From Streptomyces ferrugineus (GTDB taxonomy: Bacteria > Actinomycetota > Actinomycetes > Streptomycetales > Streptomycetaceae), in NCBI RefSeq assembly GCF_015160855.1, contig NZ_CP063373.1, forward strand, positions 7,254,001 to 7,318,000: a stretch of 64,000 nt of DNA, in the 5' to 3' direction. The notes beneath the pieces are model-generated. The model had not been told where the DNA came from and made no database searches. It worked only from the letters and a program-made list of their open reading frames with translations. The translations under genes were made by a program, and so were the position numbers. Positions 27,335-39,314 of the stretch are shown here, piece by piece. The number at the start of each line of letters is the position of its first letter. Position 1 is the first letter of the stretch.

Positions 27335-27742
27335 TCAGCGGTCGACCGCGAACACCGCCCCCGTCCGCGCCGCCATCCCGCACCCGTTCGAGAACGTCTC
27401 CCGGTACTCGACCGGGTGCCCGTTCCACTCCCCGCGCGCGTGGGCGGTCACCGGCGCGTAGATCATCGGGCAGAAGGCGTCCTTCTGCCGGAGTCGGCTG
27501 ATGTCGCCGCCCACCCTGTCGAGGTCGGCACAGGCCTCGGCCGCCCTCGCGTGGCCGCGCGGCGGATCGCACAGCAGCAGGGTGCCGGGCGTCCCACCGT
27601 GGCGGTCGTCGCCGCGGGTGACGGTGACCAAGAGCCAGTTGCCGGGGTCCTGGGCGGCGGCCGGGGGCATGGCCGCGCCGAGGGCGAGGGCTGCGGCCGT
27701 CGCGAGCAGGCCGCCTCGTACCGCTGTGATGCGTCGCGTCAT
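27335..27742 (-). CDS. Subtilisin inhibitor-like (SSI) secreted protein
   Basis: A 135-residue exported serine protease inhibitor of the Streptomyces subtilisin inhibitor family. The signal peptide is GGLLATAAALALGAAMPPAAA. The mature domain has four Cys for two disulfides (LLLCDPP, AEACADL, DAFCPMIYAP, SNGCGMA). The reactive loop reads CPMIYAPV, so P1-P1' is Met-Ile by alignment with SSI (CPMVYDPV), consistent with subtilisin-like targets. The ending GAVFAVDR resembles the family's VFAF. The ATG overlaps the stop of the M14 copy 2 gene by four bases, so inhibitor and carboxypeptidase are translationally coupled. Confidence 0.92.
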   Translation of the reverse strand: MTRRITAVRGGLLATAAALALGAAMPPAAAQDPGNWLLVTVTRGDDRHGGTPGTLLLCDPPRGHARAAEACADLDRVGGDISRLRQKDAFCPMIYAPVTAHARGEWNGHPVEYRETFSNGCGMAARTGAVFAVDR

Positions 27743-29109
27743 TCCCGGTGTATCGGCACGGCGGCCCCGGTATTCCAGCCCGACTCACCCGAACGGGAGC
27801 ATGCGGGCGCGTGCCGCCCGGCGAGCTCGAACGCGGCCAGCACCACCCGCGACTGGTACTCGACCTGGCGCGCGACCGGTATCCAGCGCGCCCCGCAGCC
27901 GTCGCGGTAGTCGTCGCACCACTGGTCGACGAGCCGGTCCAGCTCCGGCAGCACCCCGGCCGGATCGCACCCGGCGGCGGCCACGAGCTGGTGCAGCAGC
28001 CCGGCGGTCCGCAGGGCGAGGCGCCGTCCGGCGATGCGCAGGGCGGCCAGATGGGCGGTGCTGAGCGAGGGAAGGGGATGGGCGCCGACGGGGTCCTCCA
28101 GGTCGGGGTCCCAGGTGTCGGCGAGTCCCGGACAGACCAGTAAATAGTCGTCCACCGGGGCGAGCAGCCGGGCCGTCTCGGGTCCGGCGGGAAGGTGCGG
28201 CCGCAGCCGCTCCAGCAGGCGTTCCAGCAGGCGGGTGTCGTGGCGCAGGGTGTGGCTCACCCTGCGCAGGACCGTTTCCTCATCGGCGGGCGGCGCCCCG
28301 TCCTCCACTGCGGCCACACCCCACATGGGGGCCTCGACGACCGCCGTGACCGTGCCGTGCCGGTGCGGATGGAACCAGGTCGACTCCACGGCCGCCTCGG
28401 TGATGGCGGCCGCCAGATCGCCCCGGCGCGGCCGGGGGATGCGGTAGACGGCGGGTCCCAGCTCCGGCCAGTACAGGGTGTCGTAGGGGCCGAGTTCGCG
28501 CGGGATGCCGAGGCGGGCGGCGCCTTGTGCGACGCGCTGGGCGAGGCCGGGCAGGTCGTGGGTCAGCTCGACGAAGCCGCCGCCGACGTCGACGCCGTGC
28601 AGGGAGCACTGCAGAAAGGGCCGCAGTTCGTCCTGGAGGTCGAGCAGGGCGCGGGTCTCGGGCAGGGTGGCGGCGTCGGCGCCGTCGGGCAGCCATTCGG
28701 GCTGTTCCAGGAAGCCGGGGCGGAAGAACTGCCGGAAGTAGGCGCCGAGGTGGTAGGGGCCGCGCAGCCAGCCCTCGTTGCGGCGCAGGCCGTCGGGGTC
28801 GAGGCAGAGCAGCAGGTTCCAGGTGGCGTCGGCGCCCTCGTGCAGACGGGGGTCGGCGAGCACCCGTTCGGCCAGTCGCAGTACGGTGCCGCCGCCCACG
28901 GGCTCGTTGGCGTGCGGGCCGGCCACGACCAGGGCCTGGCGGCTGCCGTGGCCGACGGACAGCAGCCACAGCGGCGTGCCCTCGCGGGACGTCCCGACGC
29001 GGCGCAGCCGGGTGTCACGGGGGCGGCGGGAGACGAGCGCGGCCGCCCGGGCGCCCAGCTCGTCCACGGTCGGGTAGCGGAGGAGTGGCGGCAGGGCACA
29101 CCTCCACAA
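27739..29109 (-). CDS. M14 family zinc carboxypeptidase-like protein (copy 2)
   Basis: 456 residues, paralogous to the gene at 25990. The zinc site is VVAGPHANEPVGGG (HxxE), a later His lies in LQCSLHGVDVGGG, and the catalytic Glu is in TAVVEAPMWGVA. A C-terminal 35-residue extension rich in Cys/Ser/Gly (CSRSGESGWNTG) is absent from copy 1. The start is uncertain: the first codon open to the frame is TTG 29109, with no good Shine-Dalgarno before it, and GGAGG lies just inside. The gene ends overlapping the subtilisin inhibitor start. The dyad at 29163-29180 lies in its promoter region. Confidence 0.82.
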   Translation of the reverse strand: MWRCALPPLLRYPTVDELGARAAALVSRRPRDTRLRRVGTSREGTPLWLLSVGHGSRQALVVAGPHANEPVGGGTVLRLAERVLADPRLHEGADATWNLLLCLDPDGLRRNEGWLRGPYHLGAYFRQFFRPGFLEQPEWLPDGADAATLPETRALLDLQDELRPFLQCSLHGVDVGGGFVELTHDLPGLAQRVAQGAARLGIPRELGPYDTLYWPELGPAVYRIPRPRRGDLAAAITEAAVESTWFHPHRHGTVTAVVEAPMWGVAAVEDGAPPADEETVLRRVSHTLRHDTRLLERLLERLRPHLPAGPETARLLAPVDDYLLVCPGLADTWDPDLEDPVGAHPLPSLSTAHLAALRIAGRRLALRTAGLLHQLVAAAGCDPAGVLPELDRLVDQWCDDYRDGCGARWIPVARQVEYQSRVVLAAFELAGRHAPACSRSGESGWNTGAAVPIHRE

Positions 29110-29162
29110 TGTGGTGCCGTCGGTTCACCTGATGTGCATGGTGTACGCACAGTCAGTCACGA

Positions 29163-29180
29163 GTTGACGACTACGTCAAC
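29163..29180 (-). promoter_or_regulatory. Dyad upstream of M14 copy 2
   Basis: Perfect inverted repeat GTTGACG-ACTA-CGTCAAC about 55 bases upstream of the gene. Its TTGAC/GTCAA halves match those before copy 1 but with wider spacing. The minus-strand TTGACG could also serve as a -35. Confidence 0.5.
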
Positions 29181-29247
29181 ACCGCAAAAGGCAAAGGGAA
29201 TTGCCTTGAGGCGTCACCCGGGGCCCACGCGCGGGTCGGGGTTCGGC

Positions 29248-29799
29248 TCAGTCCGCGGCGAGCCGGAACGACATCCGGCCGAAGCCGACCTGGTCGCCCT
29301 CGCGGACCACTACGGCGCCGATGACGCGTCGGCCGTTCACCGTGGTGCCGTTGGTGGAGCCGAGGTCGCGCAGGACCCACAGGCCGCCCTGGTGGCTGAG
29401 CTCGGCGTGCACGCGGGACACCGTCTCGTGGGTGAGCCGCAGCCCGTTGGCGGGGTCACGCCCTATGCGCAGCGGATGCCCGGACGCGGGGTGCGGCAGC
29501 AGCAGCTTGGGCAGCCGCTCGGACTGCCATGCCCTGCGCAGCCGTACGGTGAAGCCGGAGACCGCCTCGACGGTGCCGAACACCAGCCGCGACAGCCGGC
29601 TATCGGAGGGCAGGTCCGCGGTGAGCACGGCGAGCTCGTCGGCGCGGCGGGCGGCGAGGGCCAGCTCCATGCGGCGTACGAAGGTGTCGTGCGACAGCCG
29701 GCCCATGGCGACGCCGTCACGCAGCACCTTCAGCGCCTTGTCGCGCTCCACGTCGGAGAGCCGCGCGGGGTACGTGTTGAACTCGAAAGACGACGTCAC
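29248..29799 (-). CDS. DUF1707-FHA domain protein
   Basis: 183 residues. The N-terminal DUF1707 (ARLSDVERDKALKVLRDGVAMG to ELAVLTADL, residues 12-63) is a short helical domain common in actinobacterial membrane or signalling proteins. The C-terminal FHA domain (about 108-180) recognises phosphothreonine. Its conserved residues are visible: LRIGRDP (Gly-Arg), SRVHAEL (Ser-x-x-His), and LGSTNGTTVNG. No membrane span. It likely reads Ser/Thr kinase signals, but its partner is not in the window. The 3' coding part contains the 41-bp segment that recurs at 35361-35401. Confidence 0.9.
   Translation of the reverse strand: MTSSFEFNTYPARLSDVERDKALKVLRDGVAMGRLSHDTFVRRMELALAARRADELAVLTADLPSDSRLSRLVFGTVEAVSGFTVRLRRAWQSERLPKLLLPHPASGHPLRIGRDPANGLRLTHETVSRVHAELSHQGGLWVLRDLGSTNGTTVNGRRVIGAVVVREGDQVGFGRMSFRLAAD
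29304..29344. repeat. 41-bp direct repeat, copy A (inside FHA gene)
   Basis: Identical over 41 bases to 35361-35401. It encodes TVNGRRVIGAVVV of the FHA domain on the minus strand. Confidence 0.95.
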
Positions 29800-29984
29800 G
29801 GTGCTGATTGTCGGTCAGTGAACCCCGGGTGTCCAGAAAACGGGGAAACGGCCGTCCCGCGCGCGTGATCCACGGAACCCGCCGCGACACCTGCCGCAAA
29901 ACGGATGATTCAAAGGCGGATTGATCTCGTTTGAAGCACCATGGACGGGCTACATCACGGTGAGCAGACGAAGGGGAACCGTCC

Positions 29985-31730
29985 GTGCAGTTCGAGGTGT
30001 GGGCACCGCAGGCCGACCGTGTGACGCTCCATTGCGAGGGCGTCACGCGCGCGTTGGAGCGCGATCCCGTTCGCGCGGGATGGTGGTGGGGGGAGGCGGA
30101 CGCGCGGGACGGGACACGGTACGGCTTCGCGCTGGACGACGGCCCCGTGCGGCCGGATCCGCGCTCGCGCCGGCAGCCGGACGGCCCGGACGGACTGAGC
30201 GCGGTCGTCGACCACGGCAGCTACGCGTGGCGTACGAAGTGGGCGGGCAGGCCGCTGCCCGGCGCCGTCCTGTACGAGCTGCACATCGGCACGTACACGC
30301 GTGAGGGCACCCTCGACGCGGCCGCCGAGCGGCTCGGGCATCTCGCGGAACTGGGGGTCACGCACGTCGAGTTGATGCCCCTGAACCCCTTCCCCGGGCG
30401 GCATGGCTGGGGGTACGAGGGGGTCTCGCTGTGGGCGGTGCACGAGCCGTACGGCGGGCCCGATGCACTGAAACGCTTCGTCGACCGGGCGCACGAACTG
30501 GGCCTGGGCGTGGTCCTCGACGTGGTGCACAACCACTTCGGCCCGTCCGGGAACTACCTGCCGCTCTTCGGCCCCTACCTCACGGACACCCATCAGACGC
30601 CCTGGGGTGCCGCGGTCAACCTGGACGCGCCCGGCTCGGACGAGGTGCGCGCGTACCTCGTGCAGAGCGCGCTGGCCTGGCTGCGGGACTACCGGATCGA
30701 CGGGCTGCGCCTGGACGCGGTGCACGCGCTGAAGGACACGCGCGCGTGCCACTTCCTGGAGGAGCTGTCCACGGCCGTCGACGCCCTCTCCGCCGACCTC
30801 GGCCGGCCGCTGTCCCTGATCGCCGAGTCGGACCTGAACGACCCCCGGCTCATCACCGCGCGCGAGGAGGGCGGCCTCGGTCTGCACGCGCAGTGGAACG
30901 ACGACTTCCACCACACCCTGCACACCGCGCTGACCGGCGAGTCCCAGGGCTACTACGCCGACTTCGCGCGCGCCCCCTTGGCGGGCCTCGCCAAGACGCT
31001 GACCGGCGGCTACTTCCACGACGGCACGTACTCGAGCTTCCGGGGCCGCGGCCACGGGCGGCCCCTGGACCGTACGCGCGTGGCGGCGCACCGCCTGCTC
31101 GGCTACAGCCAGACCCACGACCAGGTCGGCAACCGGGCCCAGGGCGACCGGCTCGCGGCCACCCTCTCCCCCGGCCTGCTGGCCTGCGCGGCGACCCTGA
31201 CGCTGACCGCGCCCTTCACGCCGATGCTGTTCATGGGCGAGGAGTGGGCGGCGAGCACGCCCTGGCAGTTCTTCACCGACCACACCGATCCGGAGCTGGC
31301 CGACGCGGTACGGCGCGGCAGACGGCGGGAGTTCGCGGCGCACGGCTGGGCCGAGGAGGACGTGCCCGACCCGCAGGACCCGGCGACCCGGGAGCGCTCC
31401 TGCCTCGACTGGTCGGAGCTCGACGGCGAGCCCCACGCGCGCGTGCTCGCCTGGTACCGGCGGCTGATCGCCCTGCGCCACGAGCAGCCCGACCTGACCG
31501 ACCCGGACCTCGCCGACACCAAGGTGGCCTTCGACGAGCGGCAGCGCTGGCTCGCGTTCCGCCGGGGCGACGTACGGGTGGCCGTCAACCTCGCCAAGGA
31601 GCCGGCGGCGATCCCGCTGGGGCCGCGCAAGGCGGCCGTACTGGCGGCGTGGGAGCCCGTGGAGGCGCCGGGGGCGGACGGGGTGCTGCAGGTGCCCGGG
31701 GAGTCGGGTGTGGTGCTGCTGCAGGCGTGA
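29985..31730 (+). CDS. treZ: Malto-oligosyltrehalose trehalohydrolase
   Basis: Cleaves the alpha-1,4 bond next to the trehalose end of TreY products, releasing trehalose. It is 581 residues, GH13_10, starting at GTG 29985 with AAGGGGAA upstream. The N-terminal CBM48-like domain (MQFEVWAPQADRVTLHCEG) is followed by LYELHIGTYTREGTLDAA and the barrel motifs DVVHNHFGPSGNY (I), GLRLDAVHAL (II), LIAESDLNDPR (III) and YSQTHDQVGNRAQ (IV, with the family-typical THDQ-GNR). TPMLFMGEEW is also typical. The gene is 4.3 kb from treY, with unrelated peptidase and FHA genes between, so the three tre genes are not one operon. Confidence 0.95.
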   Translation: MQFEVWAPQADRVTLHCEGVTRALERDPVRAGWWWGEADARDGTRYGFALDDGPVRPDPRSRRQPDGPDGLSAVVDHGSYAWRTKWAGRPLPGAVLYELHIGTYTREGTLDAAAERLGHLAELGVTHVELMPLNPFPGRHGWGYEGVSLWAVHEPYGGPDALKRFVDRAHELGLGVVLDVVHNHFGPSGNYLPLFGPYLTDTHQTPWGAAVNLDAPGSDEVRAYLVQSALAWLRDYRIDGLRLDAVHALKDTRACHFLEELSTAVDALSADLGRPLSLIAESDLNDPRLITAREEGGLGLHAQWNDDFHHTLHTALTGESQGYYADFARAPLAGLAKTLTGGYFHDGTYSSFRGRGHGRPLDRTRVAAHRLLGYSQTHDQVGNRAQGDRLAATLSPGLLACAATLTLTAPFTPMLFMGEEWAASTPWQFFTDHTDPELADAVRRGRRREFAAHGWAEEDVPDPQDPATRERSCLDWSELDGEPHARVLAWYRRLIALRHEQPDLTDPDLADTKVAFDERQRWLAFRRGDVRVAVNLAKEPAAIPLGPRKAAVLAAWEPVEAPGADGVLQVPGESGVVLLQA

Positions 31731-31759
31731 GCGGGAGGGAGGGGACCTGCGGGGAGGTT

Positions 31760-32704
31760 CTAGAGCTCTTCCTCCCCGCCGTCCTCCCTCAGCTCCGTCA
31801 CGCGCTCCAGCAGGATCGCCTCCCAGGCGTGCCGGAGCTGTCCCCTGAGCAGCGGGAGGGGAGCCTCGCCCTTGCCGTCTAGACGGTCCGCGAGGTGGAC
31901 GACCGCGTCGCAGCGGGCCAGCCAGAGGCCGCGCAGGCAGGGCCGGGCGCCGTAGCCGGCGAGGGTGGCGGCGCGGACGGCGGCCGGGGAGCCGACGGTG
32001 AGGGCGAGGCCGGCGATGTCCTCCGCCGGGTCGCCGAGGACGGTGTCGGCCCAGCCGAGGATGCCCCGAACCCGGCCGTCGGCACTGACGACCAGGTGGT
32101 CGCCGGTGAGGCCGTGGTGGACGAGGACGGCGGTGCCGGGCTGGGCGGCGAGCTGGACGGCGGCCGGCTGGGTGAGCTGGCGCAGCCGGGCGGCGTCGAA
32201 CTCGTCGGCGTCGGCCAGGCGCGCGGCGGCGCGTTCGGCGGCTCGGCGCAGGGCCTCCAGGGAGCGCGGCGCGGCGCGCGGCACGCCGAATGTCTCGGCC
32301 TGCCGCACCGGGACCTCGCGCAGCCCCGTGAGCACCCCGGCCAGATCGGCCTCGCCGACCGCGGAGACGTCGTGCTGGGCGCCTGATCCGCCGGGAACCT
32401 TGGTGTCGAGGGTGTAGGTCAGCCCGGGCGCCCACTCGCCGTGGGCGACGCTCGTCGGCAGCGCGACCGGGACGTGCGGGCGGACGAGGTCGCGCAGACG
32501 CAGTTCGCGGCGCTGGCGGGCGGCGGCCTCGCGGTCGGGGGCGAGGCGCAGCACATGGCGGGTGCCGACCCACCAGGTGGCGGGTTCGGCGCCCGGGGCG
32601 GCGGGGCGGACCTCGGGTCCGGCCGAGTCGTCCACGCCGTCCTTGAGCAGGGAACGGACCAGCCGGCGGACGGTGTCCGCGGTGGGTGTCGGTGCCTGGG
32701 TCAT
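31760..32704 (-). CDS. APH-fold protein with altered active site (probable pseudokinase)
   Basis: A 314-residue protein with the aminoglycoside/choline kinase fold. In the active-site loop it reads VLVHHGLTGDHLVV, where active relatives have HHDLKGEHL-type or HGDxxxxN sequences, so the catalytic Asp is Gly. The following Mg-binding motif, usually LDW or IDW, reads ILGWADTVLGDPAEDIAG, so that Asp is also Gly. Both codons are GGC in the sequence. The fold otherwise looks intact (GDPAEDIAGLAL, C-terminal helices). It probably binds a ligand or partner without phosphotransfer. It ends about 30 bases from treZ (convergent). It may be co-transcribed from further upstream, but it lies 60 bases downstream of the M24 gene on the same strand. 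Confidence 0.8.
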   Translation of the reverse strand: MTQAPTPTADTVRRLVRSLLKDGVDDSAGPEVRPAAPGAEPATWWVGTRHVLRLAPDREAAARQRRELRLRDLVRPHVPVALPTSVAHGEWAPGLTYTLDTKVPGGSGAQHDVSAVGEADLAGVLTGLREVPVRQAETFGVPRAAPRSLEALRRAAERAAARLADADEFDAARLRQLTQPAAVQLAAQPGTAVLVHHGLTGDHLVVSADGRVRGILGWADTVLGDPAEDIAGLALTVGSPAAVRAATLAGYGARPCLRGLWLARCDAVVHLADRLDGKGEAPLPLLRGQLRHAWEAILLERVTELREDGGEEEL

Positions 32705-32764
32705 GGTCGCGCCGTTGTCGCTCGAGGGTCTACGGGGGCTCCTTGCGCCGGGTCCGGTCGCCGG

Positions 32765-33898
32765 TCAGTCGACTATGACCAGCTCGCGGGTCGTGTCGTT
32801 GAGGCGCCGGCCGCCGTCCTCGGTGACGGTGACGATGTCCTCGATGCGCACTCCGAAGCGGCCGGGCAGATAGACGCCGGGCTCCACGGAGAAACACATG
32901 CCGGGCACGAGGGGCTGCTCCTCGCCCTCGATCATGTACGGCGGCTCGTGCGTGGTGACCCCGATGCCGTGCCCGGTGCGGTGGATGAAGTACTCGCCGT
33001 ATCCGGCGTCCGCGATGACCGCGCGGGCGGCCCGGTCGACCTCCTGGCAGGCGACGCCGGGCCGTACGGCGCTGAATCCCGCCTGCTGGGCCGCGCGGAC
33101 CAGGTCGTGGACGCGGCGCTCCTCGTCGATGGGTTCGCCGACGTGGACCGTGCGGGAGGTGTCGGAGCCGTAGCCGTCCTTCAGGCCGCCGAAGTCGAGG
33201 ACGACCATGTCGCCGCGTTCGATCAGCCGGTCGCCCACCTCGTGGTGCGGATTGGCGCCGTTGGGGCCGGAGGCGACGATGGTGAAGTCGACCTGGGAGT
33301 GACCGAAGCGGCGCAGCAGGTCGGCGAGGTCGGCGGCGACCTCGGACTCGCGCCGGCCGCCGAAGGGAACCTTCCGGATCTCCTCGAACGTCGCGTCCGC
33401 GGCCGCACCCGCGGCCGCCAACAGCTCCAGCTCGGCGGCGTCCTTGACGGCGCGCAGCATGGGCAGGGCGTCGCTGAGGGCGGCGTACGAGGTGCCGGGC
33501 AGCGCGCGCTGCAGGGCCAGCAGGTGCAGGGCCCAGGCGTTGTCACTGATGCCGAACCGGCCGAGCGGCTCAGCTTCGAGGAGGGCGGCGGTGGCGGCGT
33601 AGGGGTCCTTGCCGTCGGTCCAGTCGCGCAGGGTCAGGCCGGGGGCGCCGGAGGCCTTCGCGGCGTCCGGGGCCTCCAGGGCGGGGACGACGAGGACGGG
33701 GTCCCGACCGGGGACGAGGACCAGCAGGGTGAGCCGCTCCGTCTCGGCGGGGGGCGCGTAGCCGGTGAGCCACACCAGGTCGGGGCCGGGTGCCACCAGG
33801 AGCCCGGTCAGGCCCGCGTCGGCGGCCGCCCGCGCGGCACGCTCCATACGGGCCCGGTAGTCGTCGGCGGTGAAGGGCGCGGGTGCGGTGCCGGTCAT
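32765..33898 (-). CDS. M24 family aminopeptidase (Xaa-Pro peptidase-like)
   Basis: 377-residue dinuclear-metal peptidase. The N-terminal creatinase-like domain (residues 10-140, with LVWLTGYAPPAETERLTLLV) is followed by the pita-bread domain. All five metal ligands are visible: Asp in VVLDFGGLKDGYGSDTSRT (two Asp), His in YFIHRTGHGIGV, Glu in CFSVEPGVYLPG, and Glu in GVRIEDIVTV. It likely cleaves Xaa-Pro N-terminal bonds of peptides in the cytoplasm. The start is ATG 33898. It is transcribed leftward, with the APH-fold gene 60 bases downstream. Confidence 0.92.
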   Translation of the reverse strand: MTGTAPAPFTADDYRARMERAARAAADAGLTGLLVAPGPDLVWLTGYAPPAETERLTLLVLVPGRDPVLVVPALEAPDAAKASGAPGLTLRDWTDGKDPYAATAALLEAEPLGRFGISDNAWALHLLALQRALPGTSYAALSDALPMLRAVKDAAELELLAAAGAAADATFEEIRKVPFGGRRESEVAADLADLLRRFGHSQVDFTIVASGPNGANPHHEVGDRLIERGDMVVLDFGGLKDGYGSDTSRTVHVGEPIDEERRVHDLVRAAQQAGFSAVRPGVACQEVDRAARAVIADAGYGEYFIHRTGHGIGVTTHEPPYMIEGEEQPLVPGMCFSVEPGVYLPGRFGVRIEDIVTVTEDGGRRLNDTTRELVIVD

Positions 33899-34005
33899 CC
33901 GGGCCTCCCTGGGCGCGTGAAGGGACTACGGGCAGCATCCTGCCCGGCCGAAGGGGGCGGCGCGAGCCGATCGGCGGGTCTTTCGGACGACTGCTCCGGC
34001 ACGGC

Positions 34006-34626
34006 TCAGCCCTCCAGTGCCATACGGACGCCGAGGAGGAGCAGCACGCCTCCGGAGACCTGTTCCAGGCGCCGGCGCACGCCCGCGCGGGACAGCACGG
34101 ACTTCAGCCGGCCCACGAACCAGACGTACAGGCCGTAGTAGCCGACCTCGTAGACCGCCCAGAGCGCGGCGAGGCCGACCATGGTCGGCAGGTGCGGGGC
34201 GCCCTGCGGCACGAACTGCGGCAGGAAGGACATGGCGAAGACGGCCGCCTTGGGGTTGGCGAGGTTGAGCAGCAGCCCGCCCCGGTAGGAGGCCCAGCCG
34301 CTCTTGCGCGTGCCCTCCCAGGTGCCGTCCTCGGCGCCCTTGGCGCGGCGGGCCTGCCGCAGTGCCTGGACGCCGAAGCCGACGAGCACGACCGCGCCGA
34401 CGACGCGGATCACGTCGTACGCCACCTCGGAGGCCGTCAGCAGCGCGGTCAGGCCGAACGCGGCGACGACTCCCCAGACGAAGACGCCGGTCTCGTTGCC
34501 CAGCACCGTCAGGAAGCCGGAGCGCCTGCTCTGCAGCGACTGCTTGATGATCAGCACGGTGCTCGGGCCGGGCGAGGCGGCGACGAGGGTGCAGGCGCCC
34601 AGAAAGGCGATGAGGGTGGTGGGCAT
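34006..34626 (-). CDS. LysE/RhtB-family exporter
   Basis: A 206-residue amino-acid or small-metabolite efflux protein with about six spans. It opens MPTTLIAFLGACTLVAASPGP, the family signature with the Pro-Gly-Pro. GNETGVFVWGVVAAFG and the central GGLLLNLANPKAAVFAMSFLPQF motif (N-x-x-NPK) follow. I start at ATG 34626 rather than an upstream start at 34659 because the signature normally begins within a few residues of Met. Substrate unknown; no LysR gene is adjacent. Confidence 0.9.
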   Translation of the reverse strand: MPTTLIAFLGACTLVAASPGPSTVLIIKQSLQSRRSGFLTVLGNETGVFVWGVVAAFGLTALLTASEVAYDVIRVVGAVVLVGFGVQALRQARRAKGAEDGTWEGTRKSGWASYRGGLLLNLANPKAAVFAMSFLPQFVPQGAPHLPTMVGLAALWAVYEVGYYGLYVWFVGRLKSVLSRAGVRRRLEQVSGGVLLLLGVRMALEG

Positions 34627-34702
34627 GGGGCCATCGTGGCCTCGTCGGCCGAACGCCACCAGTGGTTTTCCGGGACGCTGCGCGAGGTGCCGCGCCCGGT
34701 GC

Positions 34703-35287
34703 TCAGGTGACGACGCCCGGGACCACCGTCAGCTGCTGGTAGCCGCCGCTGCGGTGGCGCACCGTCAGGGTGACCTCGCGGCCCGGGCGGGACCCGGCGA
34801 CGGCGCGGGCGAGGTCGGCGGCGGAGTCGATACGGGTCCTGCCGAACGCGAGGAGCAGGTCGCCCCGGATCAGACCGGCCGTGTACCCCGGCCCGGGGAC
34901 GTGGACGCCGACGACCAGGGCGCCCGGCCTGTCGGCGTCCACGGCCTCCACGCCGAGGGTCGCGACGACGGCCGGGGGCGGTGTGTGGGTTGGGGCCGGG
35001 GACGCCGCAGGTGCCGACGTCTGCGGGCTTCCCGGTGCGCCGTGCACCGTCTGTCGCTGAAGCTCGGCGAGCCGGCTCATGCCGATCACCGTGGCGCCCA
35101 GGCCGCCGAGTCCGACCCCGCACAGGATCAGGACCAGCCCGGCCAGCAGGGCGCACCACAGGGTCGTGAGCCGTCGGCCCCGGCGCCGGGGTGCGGCGTG
35201 CGGGCGCCGTGCGCCGGGGTCGGACGGGACGCCTTCGCCGGGCCCCTGACCAGGCATGGGCTTGGGTCGCAACGCAGTCTGTTCCAT
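34703..35287 (-). CDS. Membrane-anchored PDZ domain protein
   Basis: 194 residues: a polar, Pro/Arg-rich cytoplasmic head (about 40 residues), one membrane span (TLWCALLAGLVLILCGVGLG), a Ser/Pro/Ala/Thr-rich linker, then a PDZ domain (about 110-190) with GALVVGVHVPGPGYTAGLIRGDLLLAFG and ADLARAVAGSRPGREVTLTV. It resembles the PDZ part of HtrA-type proteins but has no protease domain. It may recruit or sense misfolded exported proteins (inference). The 41-bp repeat copy B lies just upstream of its start, in the gap to the divergent gene. Confidence 0.85.
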   Translation of the reverse strand: MEQTALRPKPMPGQGPGEGVPSDPGARRPHAAPRRRGRRLTTLWCALLAGLVLILCGVGLGGLGATVIGMSRLAELQRQTVHGAPGSPQTSAPAASPAPTHTPPPAVVATLGVEAVDADRPGALVVGVHVPGPGYTAGLIRGDLLLAFGRTRIDSAADLARAVAGSRPGREVTLTVRHRSGGYQQLTVVPGVVT

Positions 35288-35360
35288 CGGATCGCCTCCG
35301 GCTGGTGACTACCCTGCGCACCGGCGCACAACGAGCCACGAACGAGTGAGACTGACCGGT

Positions 35361-35401
35361 GGACCACTACGGCGCCGATGACGCGTCGGCCGTTCACCGT
35401 G
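35361..35401. repeat. 41-bp direct repeat, copy B (intergenic FHA fragment)
   Basis: Exact copy of 29304-29344, here outside any gene. The minus strand still reads TVNGRRVIGAVVV. Its end forms a hairpin with downstream sequence: CCGTTCACC (35390-35398) pairs with GGTGAACGG (35413-35421). Confidence 0.95.
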
Positions 35402-35494
35402 CTGTACGGGCCGGTGAACGGGCGGCGCGGGTTTCGGAAACGGCATCCGGAGGCGGGAAGTCCGTTGTCAGTGGTGGCTGTTACGTTCTGTGAC

Positions 35495-39140
<3,646 letters not shown>

Positions 39141-39314
39141 CTACCCCCGGCCCTCGACCGGCATCCGCGGTGCGGGACATGATCACACCATCGCGTGAAT
39201 GAGGGGTGAATCCGGGAGTTCTCGCGGGGCCTTGTGGCGTTCACCTCTACGCGCGCAGACTCTTTTCGGCTCGGCGTTCCCCTCTCCCCCTCTCCCTCCC
39301 GCCCCGGAGTCGCG

